NCBI GenBank assembly: GCA_963920665.1
Contig: OY987263.1
Location: 34,770,547-34,834,546, forward strand
Direction: 5' to 3'
DNA length: 64,000 bases
DNA from: Straminergon stramineum
Taxonomy: Eukaryota > Streptophyta > Bryopsida > Hypnales > Calliergonaceae
Shown here: one piece after another, positions 24,062-36,792 of the stretch
How the letters are laid out: every line of letters starts with the position of its first letter
How positions within the stretch are numbered: position 1 is the first letter of the stretch
Made by a program: the position numbers and the translations under genes
Notes under the pieces: model-generated
Told to the model about the DNA's origin: nothing
Database searches by the model: none
The model's input: only the letters and a program-made list of their open reading frames with translations

Positions 24062-26526
24062 AAGCCGTGGCCAAGGAAGAAAACCAATGTCTCTTGTACT
24101 GAAATGACATTATTTACTAGGGGAGTTTACAATTCTATAAATTATGTATAAGGTAAACCAGCCAAGGACATTCTGCTTGTTTTCCTTGCTGGTATTGTTG
24201 AAATTTTGAAATTTTTTTCCAGATAAAGACAAATGTGAGAAATGGGGAGAACGATTGAAATTATGTTATTTTTGACAAAGTTAAGATTTTTTGAAGTGTA
24301 CTTCTCAATTGACACAGAAGAGTCTCTAGAGTCTTGACTACCCCCAAACCAACAAAAAGTGCATCCATAATGGTCACATTACTCACTTAAAGTAGTCACA
24401 ATATTTCCTAAAATGGTCACAATATGAAGGCCTAAAATATTATGCTCAAAAGGTGGAAGTTCGTATTGCAAGTCACTAGATAGCAAGTGTTTCAGACCTT
24501 GAATACTTCCTTAGAGGAATTTCTTATGATTAGTGTAGGATGCCTTAGTATGTTAAGAAGATGAAGACTTTATTTTTCTAAACAATTGAAAAGTAATAAT
24601 TTCTTGTTGGTGTCTCATTCTTATGCATTGGAAGGATAAGAATTTTGTTCCAAGTAATCAGTTGAACCCATAAAAGGCCCTCGATGTCCAATATTGGCCT
24701 CATGATTTTCGAGTCAGTTTGCGTACTAAGTCAATTGTGAACTTTGTTTCTTTTTTTTCCAAACACGCGCGTAAATAATGCTCTTTAGTGATTCTGGTGA
24801 CATAAGTTCTGGCCCTTTTCAAACCTGGAATCCTCCATCGTTCAGGGGTTCGTAAAGATGACGAGACACTCATCCAATGTGACATGCTCATAAAATTCTG
24901 CATGGCAAACTTTCAATCTCATTTGGACAGTTGATTCATAAAATAGAAATGTCATCTTCAAGTGCGAAAAAGCAAAATCTCAGTTTTTCAAGAAAAAACT
25001 CCTCGCACAAGAAAATACACAACCAGTGTTCACATGATGGATTCAAATCCATCTTGAGCACCACGTTTGGAAAAATAATTCCAGACGTGTACAGTAAGAG
25101 ACCGCAGTGAAATCCTTGAAAGAATCAGGCAGTATATATTAACTCAAAATTATTCGACAAACGTTAAGCATCCATTGAGAATACTTCACTACTGAAAATT
25201 CAATATCCTGAACGAAGCCTTTCCCCAACATCTATACACTGAGGTTCAACTATATACATCAGTAATTGACTGCAACGGCAATAATGCAAGAACAGAACAC
25301 GCTCTGCTTTGAGATCTCTTGAACGATGGAGGAACAGCGATTGACTACAACGGATAATCATCAGTGTAATACACTATATCATCTACAGGACTTCAAACTC
25401 TCACGAGTGCTGCCTGAAAAGTGTATAGCACATTAAAAAAAGTCATAAAAATGCTCATTAAAATACATTAGATAAGACTGACGGCAGAAAGGGTGACAAA
25501 TATCTAACTTCACTAAAAGTTCTCTGGTATATCTAACGGTAGTTCCGTTCCATTCAAAGATTGCCAGTCCATTCAAACAGTATAAGGTAGACATTCCAAA
25601 CTTGCCTGAGGCCAGGTTTACACCCGGGTTTACACCAGATCTAGAGGTGAGGGGGCGAAATTAAGAGCCACTCGGGGAGCCACTTAGTCAAGAAGTTCAC
25701 CTGGTTTATATCTCCTAAATCAGTGTGTACCATCAATGTGTACCTAGTACCGGTATTTTTGAAGAAATTATTTTAGAACATTTACCAATAAATCTTTTAC
25801 ATATGATGCTATCCAAATAACGCATACTTTGCGGCGTTGAAATCCTTGTTCATCCACCAGTGTAATACTTTGACCAGTCTCAACAACAGTAACTCTGAAA
25901 ATAGCAAAAGCAGCGATTTCAGGGGTTCGAACTATGTTTTAGAGCATCTCCATTAACTTACAACACGCATTTTCGTATGATTTGACAGGGTTTCAACAGC
26001 GATGGGATTCGTGCGTTTGACAGGGTTTGACAGAGTTCGCATTCTGAGGTTCTGAGTTTGTAACATCTCCATTAGAACACCAAGATGACAGAATATACTA
26101 TACCAATCATGCCTTGATAGCCCGCCATTAACCACTTTCTACTTAACTCCGAGGGAAGCTAGCAGCACAACGATCAAGCAACAAAACTCTAGAACACCTT
26201 ACAACACCGTTGGAGCGAGAAAAGGCAAAGAGAAGACAAATAAATCACAACTTCGGACACGTACCTTGATCGAAGTCTTACTTGCACCCGCGCCCGGTCT
26301 AGCTTGCAATTTAGAGATACTCAGTTGTTGTTAAATTTTCTGGGGGATATACGGTAGGCAGCACTGGTTGAGTTGATGGTCCCAATGAACAGTCCATCCA
26401 AGATCGTTCGTACACAAATGCTCGCAAGGAATATAATCCAGTGATCTGATTGCGACTTCCATCCAGTGAACTTTCGAACGAAGTTATTAGAACACAAGGA
26501 TGCGACTGACTGCCTTTTCTTATTAC
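24062..26526. other. Intergenic, no gene supported
   Basis: It contains the presumed 3' flank of the pectinesterase gene, then mixed-composition DNA with only short open frames. The phrase CATCTCCATTA occurs twice (about 25946 and 26064), part of a small direct repeat. Confidence 0.5.
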
Positions 26527-27770
26527 TTAAGTACTGTCATGACCGATGTATTCGTTGCAAACAAAATCGTTTTTGTTCGCGAACTCATGGCGAATCCAAC
26601 CATGCATCCTCAGCCTTGTGTAGTCTATGATCATCTTCCAACGGTGCTCTGGGTCCAAAATCACTCTTGTGCTAAGATTCGCAAACTTCAAAAAAAAATC
26701 TTTCACCGCCTGTGGAAGAACGTCCAGAATCGGATTGAAGAACGATAGCACTTTGAAAGCGATTACAGTACACCGGCTGTTGTGAAGGGCGGGTTAAAGA
26801 GGTGAGTGTCCAGAATTGGATAGTCATCTGGCAGGGCAAGCTTGCGGGTGGCACTGGGGGCGATTGCAGTCCCTAGCGAGTGTCCAGTACCATGGCATTC
26901 GGGGCACCATGACCAGGAGGGTGGGAAGATAGCACTTTCTTCAGCGCTCTAGCTCTCACAGCGATATCTTCATCCGCATCTGCATCTTCATCAGACCATG
27001 CTATTAGTTTCGGTCCCAGCTCCTCTACACCAATCTCCCCAACATGTGCAAACAGTACCCCGAATAGCCAGCACGTACTTAGGAAGGGGAGGAAGATCCC
27101 CGTGGTACACTAATCTTGCGCTTAAGTAAGAGCATGCGGACTTTAGATTGAAGTGGATTTATCGATTTACTCCGACTACTCTGGAGGTAATGGAATACCA
27201 AGATGTGCAAGTGTATAGGAAGGTAACCAAAGTTCGCCCAATATCTTTCAGAACCTGGTCTGCCTGCATTAGCTTGTGCACTGGCCCAATGCTCGGGGAG
27301 AACCGCCGGTTAGTTCATTGTAAGCCGGTGGAATGGGGAAAAAAACGGTTGCAATTTGAATAATAACTTAAAAAACCGGTGAAAAAATGAATAAAATTTC
27401 TACTTGGAGTTTAAAATGCAGTAGAGAAAGAACCGGACTCGATACTTGAAAAACCGGTTCATGCAATAAGGTCCGAATGAAAGGAAACTAGCTGGTAAAA
27501 CTCAAAAAAGTCCCCAAACGCTGCACCAGCACGGGCCAGGGCATTTTCCTCGGCATCGGCCCCATACATCCCTTCGACGGGACATGCCAGAATCTCGTGC
27601 AATTCAGTCCGAACCTCCGGGCATCACTTCCTCAGGGCATAAATCCTAATAATAGAACAAAGATCACCGAGAGCTTTCGTTATGAGAATCAAGCCCTCGA
27701 TCGAGTTTTCGATTCCAAAACCGCACACACTATGGAAAACTGTAGCAGGGTTCACATACACTGCTGCTCC
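26527..27770 (-). pseudogene. Fragmented coding remnants, family unknown
   Basis: Several minus-strand stretches look like protein but are interrupted by stops and frame changes. About 27470-27650 contains VRTELHEILACPVEGMYGAD with ENALARAGAAFGDFFEFYQ. About 27120-27320 contains HKLMQADQVLKDIGRTLVTF. About 26900-27060 contains VGEIGVEELGPKLIAWSDED with ALKKVLSSHPPGHGA. 26527-26751 is open for 74 codons. Order and strand agree, so this may be one gene, either decayed or with introns I could not resolve. The helical, leucine-rich character suggests a repeat-helix protein, but I recognise no family. Confidence 0.3.
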
Positions 27771-27854
27771 CACCCCGTGATCCGAACCAAATGACTGAAT
27801 CCTCTTCTAGCGACATAACTGCAACTTACGGCGCGAGACTTACTTAAGACATGG

Positions 27855-28013
27855 GGAATTTCGTTAAAATGGCGGTATTTCCATATGGCGCTTTTCCATT
27901 CATTTCCTCTAAAGTCTTGGACTGCCTAGGACTACGGTAGTATAGATTTCATCCCGCACGGTCTAAACGTAAAATGCCCAGTTTGTGGAATACCGCCATT
28001 TTAACGAAATTTC
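27855..28013. mobile_element. ~160 bp inverted-repeat element
   Basis: GAATTTCGTTAAAATGGCGG at the left pairs with CCGCCATTTTAACGAAATTTC at the right (about 27 bp of terminal repeat with one length difference). Target duplications are not clear. It ends at the border of the duplicated STIG1 unit. Confidence 0.6.
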
Positions 28014-28414
28014 GGTCACGTGACTCGTTACTTCACAAAACGAGCTCCAAAAGACATTTCCAGTCAACTTTATTGATCATTGAAACACCAAGCGATTAAT
28101 CGATGATCAAGTCACACAATAATACAATTCAAACACAATGATCAACGTGTAAGCCTCTGTAAACAAGCGCTACTTAGAACCCTCGATCTCAACAACAAGC
28201 TACTTGTTTACATATTAAATAGTAAGTTGCTCGCGCATCCCATTCTAATCTGTGCTTGAACACAAATCCCGAGCTCATCTCGAAATAATTTATGCGGAAT
28301 TATTCTACTACTACATATATCTCTCTCCGTCACTTCCCTCATTGGCCACCCAGATCTAATACTAACGATCGAATTTAGTGATAAGCGGATTATGACTTCA
28401 ACCTTTGCCGTTCA

Positions 28415-28846
28415 TTAGTAACCACATAAGCCCCACTGACACGACAAGCCCCCAGGGCACTGCCGTTTGCACCATCGGCAGTTGTTCTTGTCATTCAACA
28501 AATTTGCACAAACACCGCTACAACAGATACTTCCAAAGGGGCACTTGGTGGTACACGACCCGCACTTGTCCAGCCAAATGGAGCCCACGTCCCAGCAGGC
28601 TTTGTTGCCGAGGCTGTCGGTGCAGCAAGCTGGTTTGTTGGCGAAGGGGAGAATCGAAGCGCAGTTGTAATTGGGAGCCGATCCTGAGCCGCAGAGTTGG
28701 AGGTTGAGAAGCCTGCGTCCCATTGGAGTCTCCGAAAATCGACCTCTGGATTTAGAAACTGGTCCGTCTTCAGTGCTTGACGCTCCAGCAGCCATGGCCA
28801 ATAGCACCAGAATCAATGGCAGCATGATGACCTTCGAATTCGACAT
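28415..28846 (-). CDS. STIG1-type secreted cysteine-rich protein
   Basis: 143 residues from ATG 28846. I chose this start because it puts a typical signal peptide (MSNSKVIMLPLILVLLAMAA) at the N-terminus; an upstream in-frame start would add 23 residues. After a variable, charged region the C-terminal ~95 residues hold 16 cysteines in the STIG1 pattern, including ACCTDSLGNKACWDV, KCPFGSICCSGVCANL and a CxxxCPGGLxC end. STIG1 proteins are secreted apoplastic signals or matrix proteins known from stigma exudate in flowering plants; the role in a seed-free plant is unknown. No intron. A decayed tandem paralogue lies ~1.5 kb away on the same strand. Confidence 0.82.
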   Translation of the reverse strand: MSNSKVIMLPLILVLLAMAAGASSTEDGPVSKSRGRFSETPMGRRLLNLQLCGSGSAPNYNCASILPFANKPACCTDSLGNKACWDVGSIWLDKCGSCTTKCPFGSICCSGVCANLLNDKNNCRWCKRQCPGGLSCQWGLCGY

Positions 28847-30377
28847 CGCACTGGAGCTCCAAAGTGCGACAGCCATAGCTAAAAATCTTCGCGCAATTGG
28901 GATCCGATACTTCACGCTGACACCAAATGGTACTGATCAGCGATCGATCTACAAATGGCAGTTGAATTCCAAATCAATTGACGAATCCCCGAATTGCCAC
29001 CGCCATGGCGTATACGTACAGCAAGCTGTGGCAAATATTGCGAAGATCTCAATATCTGCTGCAGGTGCGTGCAAGATCGAGAAGAAGACGGGTGAAATTG
29101 AGAGAGGAGCTTACGTAGAAATTCAGGGTATAGTAGAAACGTTAAAAAGAGCAAGATCCTTAATTAAACCACAACTCAAAATGCAAGGGAGAGGGCTTTA
29201 ACTCAGAGATTCTCTGGAGAGAGAGACTCTTGTTGGCCTACCCACCGTGCCTTCCTTTCGTACATCATGGGTCCTTTTGCTCCTCTGAGTGTGTGAAGTC
29301 AATTAAGCTCCTCGAAGGTCTGTTCTATTGGTGTGACTAAAATTCTTTTTAAAGCTTTTAATTGAGACTTCAATGTACATGAGGATGATGATTTCGCATT
29401 GTGGAGATAAATTGAAGAATGAAATACCGAATGATTCTTTTTTTGACTTTGCTTGACTTTCAATATTTCATCCTGTAATTTCTTCTAGTCATTGGATGCT
29501 GGGATGGATGTCACATCAGGCAGGTTAGGAGGAAGCTCACTTGATTAACGACAGTTAACGTCTGATTGTGTAGTGCAATGAGAAGATCCTTTGATGCCCT
29601 TTGCTAGTGCGTGAAGAAAATTCTCGAGATCTGAGGAGATATGAGAGGAAAATCCTTCATATCTTTGAGAAGAACCTTTGATATGGTGTCCGTTTCATCC
29701 TTGACTCTTTGAAAAGTGTGCGTAAAGAGAGTGTGCCTGAAAACCACTCCAACACACGCAAGATGAGACGGAAAAAGTACAAACCTTTCTAGCGTATCCA
29801 ATTTAGATACACCCTTTTGTTACCAATTCTATTGCTTCCAGAAACAATGTTCAACTCCAAATGCATGTGACTCGTTACTCCACAACGGACTTCAAAAACA
29901 TATCCACGGCCAACTTTATTCAATTTCAACTATCACTGAAACAGGAAGAGATCAATCGATCGATCAAGTCACATTATAAGAATGCTCCTCAATCACAGTA
30001 CACAATCACAGTATACAATGTGTACACCTCGGTCCACATGCTGCACATAAAATACTCGATCTAGTTACAGAATAATTCAAGCTACTTATTGAAAACATAA
30101 TTATATAGTTGCCATCGCTAAACTGCAATTATCAAATCAAGTCATCTCCCGATCAAGCTCATCTCCAAGATAGTACGTGCCGCAAAAGGATCGAACTGTA
30201 CTTTGATCACCATTTTATTGAACGAGCACTGCCACTAATTAAAGGTCAGCGTCTTCATTCCACGGAATTACTTCACTGCTATCACTCTCCTCCACTTCCT
30301 TCATTGGCCGCCCACCCAGATGTCATACAATATTATATTATCGATCGCATGCAGTAGCCGATCACGCAGGCAGGACT

Positions 30378-30857
30378 TCATATGCCCTTTGCCATCAAAC
30401 GATCAGTAGAACGAGCCAAACTTGCAACCTTTCGGGCCGCGGCATTAGTGTCCGCAATATCCACAGTTGTGTTCTCGTCAGTCAGAAGATTTGCACAATC
30501 GCCGCTGCAGCAAGCTTCTCCGACTTTGCACTTCGTGATACACGACCCGCGCACTTGTCCACCCGAAAGGAGCCGACGTCCCAGAAGGCTTGGTTGCCTA
30601 ATAGGTTTATGCAGCACGTCGCATTGTTGGCGAATGGCATGGGAGAATCACGAGGCAGCTGTAATTGGTAGCCGAGCCTGAGCCGGCTTTGATAGCTAGA
30701 GCTTGCATTCCACTGGACTCATTCCACTGGACTCTCCGAAAATCGACCTCCGGATTTCGACACGTTAACCGCTGGTCCATCTTCCGTGCTGGAAGCTCCA
30801 GTAGCCATGGCCAGCATCACCATGCAGAATCAAGGGCAGCAGGACAGCCTTCTCCAT
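30378..30857 (-). pseudogene. STIG1-type paralogue, frameshifted
   Basis: The reading starts at ATG 30857 with a signal-like leader. It then needs at least three frame changes to keep aligned with the gene at 28415-28846: after LPLIL, in the middle near the KCAG/GSCITKCKVGEACC junction, and again after LLTDEN. It also has a stop near the SGGRFSESPVE segment, beside a repeated ATTCCACTGGACTC, and another in the final cysteine block. Many cysteines survive in their proper frames. It is a recent pseudogene made by tandem duplication. Confidence 0.8.
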
Positions 30858-31578
30858 GGTGCTGCCGCGCTGGAACTCCAGTATGTGACAGTCACATGCA
30901 TATAGCTAGAAATTGGGAGCCGATCCTTCAGATCCCAAATGAACGGATCAACGATCGATCTACAAGCAGATGAATTCAAACCCAATTGAGGAATCCCCCG
31001 ATCGAGTCGCCACCGCCGTGGACTGATCGATCGATCCCTGATGGAAGCACTGGGAATTGAAACGGTCACTGATCGTTGAGAACTACGTCAACATTGAGCT
31101 TGTTTTATAGGTGAAATCTTCCTGCACAGTACCTGGCGAGCTTGAACTGTGCATGCGTGAATCATGAATGGAACCCAAGTGAATTCGAACTTTCTAAGAT
31201 GTTGTTCTTGTTCACTTGACTGCACTGACAGACTACTGAACAGGCCGGAATATTGTGAAGCAATTGCGATTAATTTGGATGCATGTTTGGACGGCGTCAG
31301 TTTCATTTATCTTACATGGTAATAAATCGTCAATTTCGTCATACTGTGACATATTTACATATACTAGTGTGCCATGGGCTGTTGCTACAACCAAAATAAA
31401 AGTAAAAGTAATTTTCTAATTTATGAAATCATAATAACTTTGAAACTCAATATTTTTCACGCTGTAGGTTCAAATGTCACAAATCAAAGTCCATGCACTC
31501 CTAGCAGAGAGCTTTTCAAAGGTACTAAGAACTAAAGACGTGACTCAGGGACACACAATCTAAGAAATCTCATCATAA

Positions 31579-32156
31579 CACAAGGGGGTCACTCAATGTA
31601 CTCAATGTATATCACATGCAACCAAATCTTTGACCCCCTATATTTGTCAAAAATCAATCAAACAACTTGAAAAAATTATAGGATGTTCTTTTATGTATAA
31701 ATTTTACTTTGTGAATTTTTCAAATGTTTTTTTACTCTATATAATTATTTATAAATTTTTGAAGAAAATAAATACACTGTACAACTAAAACAAAATATGG
31801 ACCCCCTATTTTATATTATAAAAAAATTAATTAATTAATTTTAAATTTCCAGTAAATGAAGGCTCATTTAAAGTTTATGTATAGCAAAGTTGGACGCTAT
31901 AGTCATCCAAATGCATTCTTGATAAATGTTTGAAGTAAAAAAATGACCATTTCAGTTCAATCTTCAATTGTGTTTTTAGAGGTGATATTGACTTTAATTG
32001 AATCAAGAATTTTTTTCATATTAAAGATATAATTATTATGTAACAACACTCAAAAACTTGGAGCTAAATAAAACTTCATTAAAAAGTAAATAGGGGGTTG
32101 AAAAATCACTTTGCCGCAAGTGATATACATTGAGTACATTGAGTGATCCCCCTGTG
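31579..32156. mobile_element. 578 bp element with long terminal inverted repeats and 8-10 bp duplication
   Basis: The left CACAAGGGGGTCACTCAATG and the right CATTGAGTGATCCCCCTGTG are inverse, and the similarity continues for ~70 bp. CATCATAACA occurs on both sides (31571-31580 and 32157-32166). A duplication of 8-10 bp fits hAT- or Mutator-type transposition. No transposase inside. Confidence 0.7.
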
Positions 32157-33299
32157 CATCATAACAAACAAATCAAACAACCTCACTTAAGATATAGATA
32201 TTTATACATGTATTGTACTCAAAGTTCTAAAAACTTGGAATAGTAATTTTGTATAGAGTAATTTTTTTAACCATGTGCCCTTTTCAACCATTTCACTTTA
32301 ATTTTTAGATTTTTCTATTTTCTAGATTTAATCTTATTAGAATATTATACCCATGTAGCCACATCTACAAGACTAAACTTATGTACATAAATTTTTATTT
32401 CATCCTATAGGTTCTTAGAATAATGTGGTCAAACAAGGCATCAAAAGAACTTTGATTTACACTTCAAATGGTACTCTAAGTTATTTAGCTTTGATTGAAT
32501 ATCTTGGTTTTTATTTAGTGTTCCTTGTCTATGTATGCCATAATTTGTGGGATCAGAACTATACCAATTTGAAAATTATAATTATAATGGAATCCTACTA
32601 ATTTAACCAAATTTATGTTCTTGATGCTCAACCATTTGTTGATTGTTGGGATGAAAATGAATGTTTTGAAAAGTCCACTTTATCCAATTGATATTCCTTA
32701 AAAAAGCTTCAAAGAATATTGAACATGTACTAAAATATCCCACCATATCATAGCTATAATTTCCAATCTAATCCCTTGGATGGTTGAGAAAGTATCAATT
32801 TATATTATAGATGACAAAATAGTTTGCAAAGTATCTATTAGACAAGGGAATTATATTTTATTGTAAAGTGAAAATTAGTTATAAATATTTGAAGCAATCT
32901 GTCCTAATCATTTAGTCCATAAGGGACACTAGGTAGCTCCTGATTTCATTATTGCAACACAGAATAGTATTCTTTACTTGTCCATGTGAGTTCTCTAAAT
33001 TTTTTTATAAAATTATCCCCAAAGTGTAAAAAAGTGAATAATAGTCAATTTGGTTACATTTCATAATATATAGACAATCAGACACTATGAAACAAAATCT
33101 ATAACAATCGTAGTTTTGTGCTAGAGAGTGTACCAATTTTGGGACTCTAGATCAAGCCGATACAACACTTTGACTTATCCACACGTTCATCGATGTCCAC
33201 CATGCAAGTCAAGTCCAACTTATCTTAATTTACCACTCTAAGATCATCAAGCTAACTAGCTTTTGCTACAAAAGTGAGCATGTTTCCATTGTGTTTTTG

Positions 33300-33760
33300 C
33301 CAAGACATATTGCAATAAGGGAGGTGACCCATTTCCAACCACTTAAGCAGTTACACCTATCTGGAGGGTGAGTTTCTTCAGGGGGAATTTTTCAATGTGT
33401 AGAATTAGAGTTAAGAAGCTTTCCTTAATTTTCCATATTTTTATTTCTTAAAATATAATTACTATGAATTTTAGAGCGAAAGATTTTGTTCCTCCCACTC
33501 TAGTCATACAAACTTTCCTATTTCCAACCAAGAGTTGGTTGCAAAATCCACCAAGGATTGGTTACAATATTGAGAGTGTTGTAAAACAATCACAATGCGC
33601 TACAAATGCATCGAAAATTGTGTTGTAATTAATCACTATTCATCTCCTCTTGCACGGAAAGAGAACAAGCTACATTACCAAAAGTTAGCAATGATCAAGA
33701 ATGGGTTGCCTTCCATACTTAGTAAGTCTGTCACCTTTGAAATTGGTACTATAGTTGCAG
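33300..33760 (+). repeat. Direct repeat, partner of 37860-38660
   Basis: Shared blocks in order include CAACCACTTAAGCA, TTTTCCA..TTTTATTTCTTAAAA, GATTTTGTTCC.CCC, TTTCCTATTTC.AACCA, GCAATATTGA and TAATTAATCAC. The second copy has ~400 bp more in the middle. It could be a pair of decayed LTRs ~4.5 kb apart or two independent insertions. Confidence 0.5.
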
Positions 33761-35259
33761 TATTGTAGCCTTGGAGTTGATGAGGTTACATTCGATCATG
33801 ACGTAATCTATGACTGAGCATTCTAATTTAGACTTAATTACACATTAACCAAAATTTTGTTGAAATGGTGGTGTTCCACAAACTTTGCACTTATAATTAC
33901 ATATAGACTATACAATCTAAAATCTACACTAGTCCTAGATTTTAGAACTAAAGAAGGAAATGAATGAAAAAATGATGTTCGGAATGTTGCCATTTAAATG
34001 AAATTTCCTACATTAGATGAGATTTTGGGGAATAAGGGGCCGTCTCAAGCCTGCTCCCTATGTTGTTCATGTAGTAGTGAGGGCACGGTTGATTGCTATC
34101 AATTGTCATAAATACTAAAAGAATAAAAATAAAAAAATAAAGTTTTTTTTGGTCTTGAAATTGGAAAAAAATTAGGAAAAAAAAATTTTAATCAAAAAAG
34201 AATTACGTGGCCGTTGCCTAACCACATTAGTACTATTACAGTGGTGCAATTCAATGGGTTCCCCATTGCCGAGAACTACAAGGAACTTGCAATCTTCTAT
34301 TTGGCCCAAATCTCATCTAATGTATATTGATTCAAATCATTAAGTCAAGTTTAAGACATTTTAGTTGTTTTTTTATTTTACACGAGGTTGTTAATAAAAA
34401 ATGGTACACTATCCGATGTAATTCAAAACTTTGAGTTTTTTTCCCTTAAAACTTGATTTTGTCATCAGAACAATTTCTTTTGCTTTTGAAAAAAAATAAA
34501 GAAATGAAGCTTCTAAATATAGTTTCTCCTCTATTGAGAAAAAATTCTTAATATAAGCATTTTAGTGATGTTTGAAGTTGAAGAGAATAACCACGTTTTT
34601 TAATATTGAGTGAGAAGAAAAAAAAATTACATCACAATGTTATAGTGTTATACATTATAATTACTTCTATTGTGAAAATTTTAGATTTTCTTAACATGAT
34701 TTGTATTTGGTATGAATTTCTTCATTTTTTCTTCAAAAATTCATGTTAATTTGAAATTTTCACCAAAAAATTTGAAAATTCTAGGAAAAATATTAGACAC
34801 GATATTTCATCTCTAAAAAAATACCAAAAAAGTTCATTCAAGAATAGTAAAGAAATTGAAGGTACAAAATAAAAGATTTCAAGTTTGACTATAAGAGTAT
34901 AGGCTCCATTCTTTAGGGGGTAACAAAGATATAAATACAAAACTCATGACCTAACAAAAGGCCAAATCAAGAGGGGCTTGAAGCCAAGAGAACCAGAGAA
35001 ACAACACTAGGATGCTACCCAATACCTCTAATAAGTAGGTTACTTAGAGCCCTTTCACACTGCATCAAGACTCCCAACTTTCATAAGTCTCAATTCAAGG
35101 CCAATCCCAACTTTCTTGGGTATAAAGGCCAAAGTTTCAACTTATCTCTTCTATTAGTTGTATATGTAGCAACTAAGTGCCCAATAAATAGATCAAGGGT
35201 CGAAATCCCATTTTGGGGGGCACTTATATTGCTATGTTGCCCAAAATATAAAATATAAA

Positions 35260-35294
35260 ATATAAAAAATTATATTATATTATATTATATTATA

Positions 35295-35327
<33 letters not shown>

Positions 35328-35330
35328 TTC
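35260..35330. repeat. AT microsatellite
   Basis: A (TTATA)n run passes into (TA)n over about 70 bp. Confidence 0.85.
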
Positions 35331-35552
35331 TCTCATAGATTCTATTTTTACCTACATGGGAGGCTTTGATTCATTCCATATGGATTTGTTATGTGAAAGT
35401 TATAGACAATCTTGGTTTTTAAGCAATCAAAGCATCTTCTCGAAGTAAAACTTTGTAGGGTTCATTTCTAAATTCAATTTTCAAATTTTATTAAAAAAAA
35501 AGTTTCACAAGGTTATGATCTCTTGCTAAAACAATCTCACCATTGAAATTAA

Positions 35553-36500
35553 CCCCTAAATGTATTTGACTATGTTTTCACCAAAAAAGCTCCAAAACTG
35601 CCATTTCTAGTACAAGTACCAAATTTTTGACAAATATCATTTTTGGACATATATAACTATAGGATCTTGTAGTATGCTGGTTTGAGAAGATGTGGAAAAT
35701 ATTTCAGAAATTTTCGTTGTTTAGATTGCAAGATAGAAGTGTTTAAATTTACAAAAAGCCTTTTTTTGACCTTGCAAAAACTTGGGCAGCTGCACTTCAC
35801 AAGGTCAAATCATTATGAAAAAATTTCCAAAATGGTTGTAACTCTTTGGATTCATTCTTCAAGGCAAGTTGGCTACGTGCTTGAAAAAATTTAGATCATT
35901 TGGAATTGTACAACATAGAAAAAAATTAATAAGTACTAGAAAGAAGTAGAGAATGATTCAAAATACTAAATTGTTAACAATTTATTTATGGAATTGAAAA
36001 ATGCCAATCCCAATGCTTGTAATTTTTTAATAAACAATATACACCTCACATTTTTATTTTTTTCCAAAAACATTGAAAATTGAGTTGAATAAAGATCTTC
36101 AAAGGTTTATTTTAGAGTGGAGATTCCATAACTACCCACAAACTACCCATAACTAAAACTCTTCATAACTTTTATCTCATAACTGAAAATGGAATGATTC
36201 AAATCTTTCTATGGATATATAAATCTAGAAAATCAATTTCAAATTTTTATTTTAAAAAAAAGTGATTTTTAAAGAAGTTTATAATGCTGCTGGAGCATCT
36301 TGCCGAGCAATGAAAACTACATATCATACAATAACTTTTCAACCATATATTCAAAAGTTATGAAAATTATTGGGCCTTAAAGCTACTCCTCTGGCACATA
36401 TTGTGTAAAAATTCCAAAGAAACAAAATAAAATTTCCATTCATAGTGAGTTGCCCCAAATCACTATATTGTGAAAAAAATGCCGTTTGGTCCTTTAGAGG
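35553..36500 (+). mobile_element. TTAA-type element, left copy of an inverted pair
   Basis: It begins TTAA|CCCCTAAATGTATTTGAC (TTAA 35549-35552) and ends GTTTGGTCCTTTAGAGG|TTAC. The whole ~950 bp is repeated in reverse at 36793-37705, including a 70-codon open frame preserved in both (MRRCGKYFRNFRC here), though I doubt it is coding. There is no transposase domain. The right target site has decayed to TTAC. Confidence 0.7.
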
Positions 36501-36722
36501 TTACTGTGTTTCAATTCCATCTTAGAGTTATTAATAGTTTAGTTTCCCCTTCAATCTTGCACCAACTTCTATTGAATAATTTCGTATTGAGTGAAAATCA
36601 AGTGTGTGTTTTGGGAATTTTTTCCTAGATTTTCAATTCAATTCTTAACTCAATTTTTCAATGTAAAAAATTCAAAATTCAAAATCAAAAGTGAAAAAAT
36701 TTTAAGTCAAGAAAATTCAAAG

Positions 36723-36738
36723 CCCCCCCCCCCCCCCC
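36723..36738 (+). repeat. Run of 16 C residues
   Basis: An uninterrupted 16-base C tract in otherwise AT-rich DNA, in the 292 bp spacer between the two inverted elements. Confidence 0.95.
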
Positions 36739-36792
36739 TAATGATTTGACATTTTACACTATCTATTATTGTATAAGGATGCAACATTTTAA

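Larger units (their letters stand above)
28015..31090. repeat. Tandem duplication carrying two STIG1-type genes
   Basis: Unit A (about 28015-29060) and unit B (about 29866-31090) share flanking sequence as well as the gene. Both start with GTGACTCGTTAC followed by a similar ~100 bp, and both end at the gene's leader with CGATCGATCTACAA followed by GAATCCCC and CGCCACCGCC. Unit A holds the intact gene and unit B the broken one. The spacer 29060-29866 shows no gene. Confidence 0.75.
31091..35552. other. AT-rich repeat desert
   Basis: No gene supported. It contains the element at 31579-32156, a diffuse repeat at 33300-33760 that recurs at 37860-38660, and an AT microsatellite at about 35260-35330. 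Confidence 0.55.

Noticed and set aside
28671..29201. 176-codon plus-strand open frame
   Set aside because: It lies antisense to the STIG1-type gene and its leader; the minus strand has the signal peptide and conserved cysteines.
35682..35894. 70-codon frame conserved with 37369-37581
   Set aside because: The conservation is explained by the two inverted copies of one transposable element; there is no domain and no start context.
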